Below, in pieces: positions 4,877 through 6,235 of a DNA stretch of 6,235 bases. The stretch is taken from positions 1-6,235 of the forward strand of contig DNWZ01000178.1 in the NCBI GenBank assembly GCA_003506095.1, given 5' to 3'. The notes beneath the pieces were generated by a model. The model saw nothing but the letters and a program-made list of their open reading frames with translations. It made no database searches and was not told the DNA's origin. The DNA comes from Planctomycetaceae bacterium. Its GTDB lineage: Bacteria; Planctomycetota; Planctomycetia; Pirellulales; Pirellulaceae. Each line of letters begins with the position of its first letter. The stretch's first letter is position 1. The translations under genes and the position numbers were made by a program.

Positions 4877-6235
4877 CACTGTGATGATCACGTTTTTGAA
4901 CGCAGGCGTTTTGCTTTGCGGATCGGCGTGTCGCGAAACCAACACGTTTGATTCAGGATAATAAGTCAGCGCGTTGCCGGCTCGCATTTTCTCATAACCG
5001 CGTGCCAGCAAACCTTTCATCTCACCAGTATCGCTGCGAATGTCGACTCGCTGGTCATGCTTTAACCCCAGTCGTTTCAAATCGTCTGGGTGCATCAGGA
5101 TGATGTCGCGGCGTTCTTGGTTTCGATAAAGATCTTCTTCCTCATAAACAACCGTATTGAATTGACCTTCGCTGCGGACGGTCATCATCCGCAATTGAGC
5201 CGCTCCGGTTCCCAACAGTTCTGGGATGCTGTGCACATGCATCACCGCGCGGCCATCGCTGGTCGGGAACTTCGGTTGGTGGATCACTCGGCCATCGATC
5301 ACAAACTCTTCTTTGGTTTTGTCGATCTGGTCGATCTTGTCAAAACCGGGAACAACCTGTGAAATCCAGTGGCGAATCGTCGACGTTCGCCGCATCGCCT
5401 TCCAATCGATTCCGCTGGCATCGGGACAAACACGGGCCCCGATTTCTGCGATCACCTCGACTTCGCTGCGAGGGCCCGGAACTCGCTTGGGGCCACCATC
5501 GCTCAACCGCACATAGTTAAACATCGATTCTTGAGTCGTCGGCTCAGGCTCTTCGTCGCGAGCCAGAACTGGCAAGATGATGAACGACTTTGCCAAGCCG
5601 TGGGCGTGTCCGGTGTTGAGCGTCGTGTTCATCGTTACACACAACCTCAGCTTGCCCATCGCTGAATCGGCATAAGTTGCATCCGGGTTGGACCCATAAA
5701 GATTTCCGCCCAAACAGATCGCGACCTTCACGCCGCCCGCTTCGGCCGATTCGATACATGCCAGCGTGTCGAGCCCGGGTGTGGTGGGCAATTGGACGCC
5801 GAACTTGGTTTGCAAGTTTTGAAAGATCGCATCTTTCAGTTTAGGCGTCACGCCGACCGACCCGATCCCTTGAACATTGCTGTGACCGCGGATCGGCATC
5901 AATCCACATCCGGGTCGGCCGACCATACCGCGACACATCGCCAGATTTGCGATCGCTTGGACGTTGTCGACACCGTTAGCATGATGCGTGATCCCCATCG
6001 TCCAAGAAAAAACGGCGCGTTTGGATTGGGCGTACGCTTGGGCGATCTCAACGATTTCGGCCCGCTCGACGCCTGACTTTCGCGAGATTTCGTCCCACGA
6101 CAGCGATTCGACAGCCGATCGCCATTGTTCACTGCCACGGCAATGATCACGCAAGAATGCTTTGTCGTCGGCGCCCATTTCGTAGACCGCTTTGGCGATT
6201 CCCCACAACAGCGCCAGGTCGCCGCCGATGTGCGG
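4859..6235 (-). CDS. FdhF/YdeP-family molybdopterin oxidoreductase, C-terminal 458 residues (5' end outside window)
   Basis: This is the C-terminal part of a molybdenum bis-MGD oxidoreductase of the FdhF/YdeP type, related to formate dehydrogenase alpha chains. The frame is open to the right edge, beginning PHIGGDLALLWG. Family hallmarks in visible numbering are WTMGITHHANGVDN (78-91), GMVGRPGCGLMPIRGHSN (103-120) and NVQGIGSVGVTP (120-131), LGGN (175-178), LPVLARDEEPEPTTQESM (221-238), and the C-terminal molybdopterin-dinucleotide-binding domain from about 345. That domain includes YRNQERRDIILMHPDDL and the NALTYYPESNVLV end (421-433) typical of YdeP. Family members are about 760 residues long, so roughly 40 percent is missing, including the N-terminal cofactor-binding region. 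The substrate is uncertain: YdeP of E. coli is linked to acid resistance and its reaction is not settled, so formate oxidation should not be assumed. No accessory gene such as fdhD is in view. Confidence 0.93.
   Translation of the reverse strand, partial: PHIGGDLALLWGIAKAVYEMGADDKAFLRDHCRGSEQWRSAVESLSWDEISRKSGVERAEIVEIAQAYAQSKRAVFSWTMGITHHANGVDNVQAIANLAMCRGMVGRPGCGLMPIRGHSNVQGIGSVGVTPKLKDAIFQNLQTKFGVQLPTTPGLDTLACIESAEAGGVKVAICLGGNLYGSNPDATYADSAMGKLRLCVTMNTTLNTGHAHGLAKSFIILPVLARDEEPEPTTQESMFNYVRLSDGGPKRVPGPRSEVEVIAEIGARVCPDASGIDWKAMRRTSTIRHWISQVVPGFDKIDQIDKTKEEFVIDGRVIHQPKFPTSDGRAVMHVHSIPELLGTGAAQLRMMTVRSEGQFNTVVYEEEDLYRNQERRDIILMHPDDLKRLGLKHDQRVDIRSDTGEMKGLLARGYEKMRAGNALTYYPESNVLVSRHADPQSKTPAFKNVIITVTAAVQ

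Noticed and set aside
4881..4891. Odd palindrome GTGATGATCAC
   Set aside because: It falls inside the codons for the conserved-looking end of the oxidoreductase, so it is most simply explained by coding sequence.

Overview
The window looks like a chromosomal segment from a planctomycete, most likely a Pirellulaceae (Rhodopirellula-like) bacterium. This is inferred from moderate GC, frequent CGATCG-type words, mostly weak Shine-Dalgarno sites, an MnmA with a long N-terminal insertion, and several lineage-restricted small proteins beside housekeeping genes. No RNA gene, transposon, CRISPR array or phage gene is visible.

Left part (1-2964, all minus strand, read from right to left): ribosomal protein L28 (rpmB), the GatC subunit of the tRNA-dependent amidotransferase, the tRNA 2-thiouridylase MnmA, a GNAT-family acetyltransferase, and the N-terminal 99 residues of an unrecognised protein that runs off the left edge. 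All five face the same way. rpmB-gatC (14 bp apart) and GNAT-unknown (20 bp apart) are tightly packed; the other two gaps are about 140-150 bp. The shared theme is translation. GatC helps make correctly charged Gln-tRNA and/or Asn-tRNA, and MnmA thiolates U34 of the Gln, Glu and Lys tRNAs. A plausible promoter for the cluster lies just upstream of rpmB.

Middle part (2965-4849, plus strand): a 293-bp divergent intergenic region with short repeats, then three small genes of unknown function. These are a probable lipoprotein with a beta-grasp/SLBB-like C-terminal half, a short Ser/Thr/Ala-rich protein, and a small two-helix membrane protein with a proline/basic tail. The gaps between them hold two hairpin-forming inverted repeats.

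Right part (4859-6235, minus strand): the C-terminal 458 residues of an FdhF/YdeP-family molybdopterin oxidoreductase. It converges on the small membrane protein with only 9 bp between stop codons, and a GC-rich inverted repeat spans both stops.

I found no clear undescribed multi-gene system. The most interesting points are the CxxC (rather than DxxC) active-site motif and Cys-bearing insertion in MnmA, the repeated TTAGGCCAA element around the putative rpmB promoter, and the run of three uncharacterised plus-strand genes between conserved neighbours.
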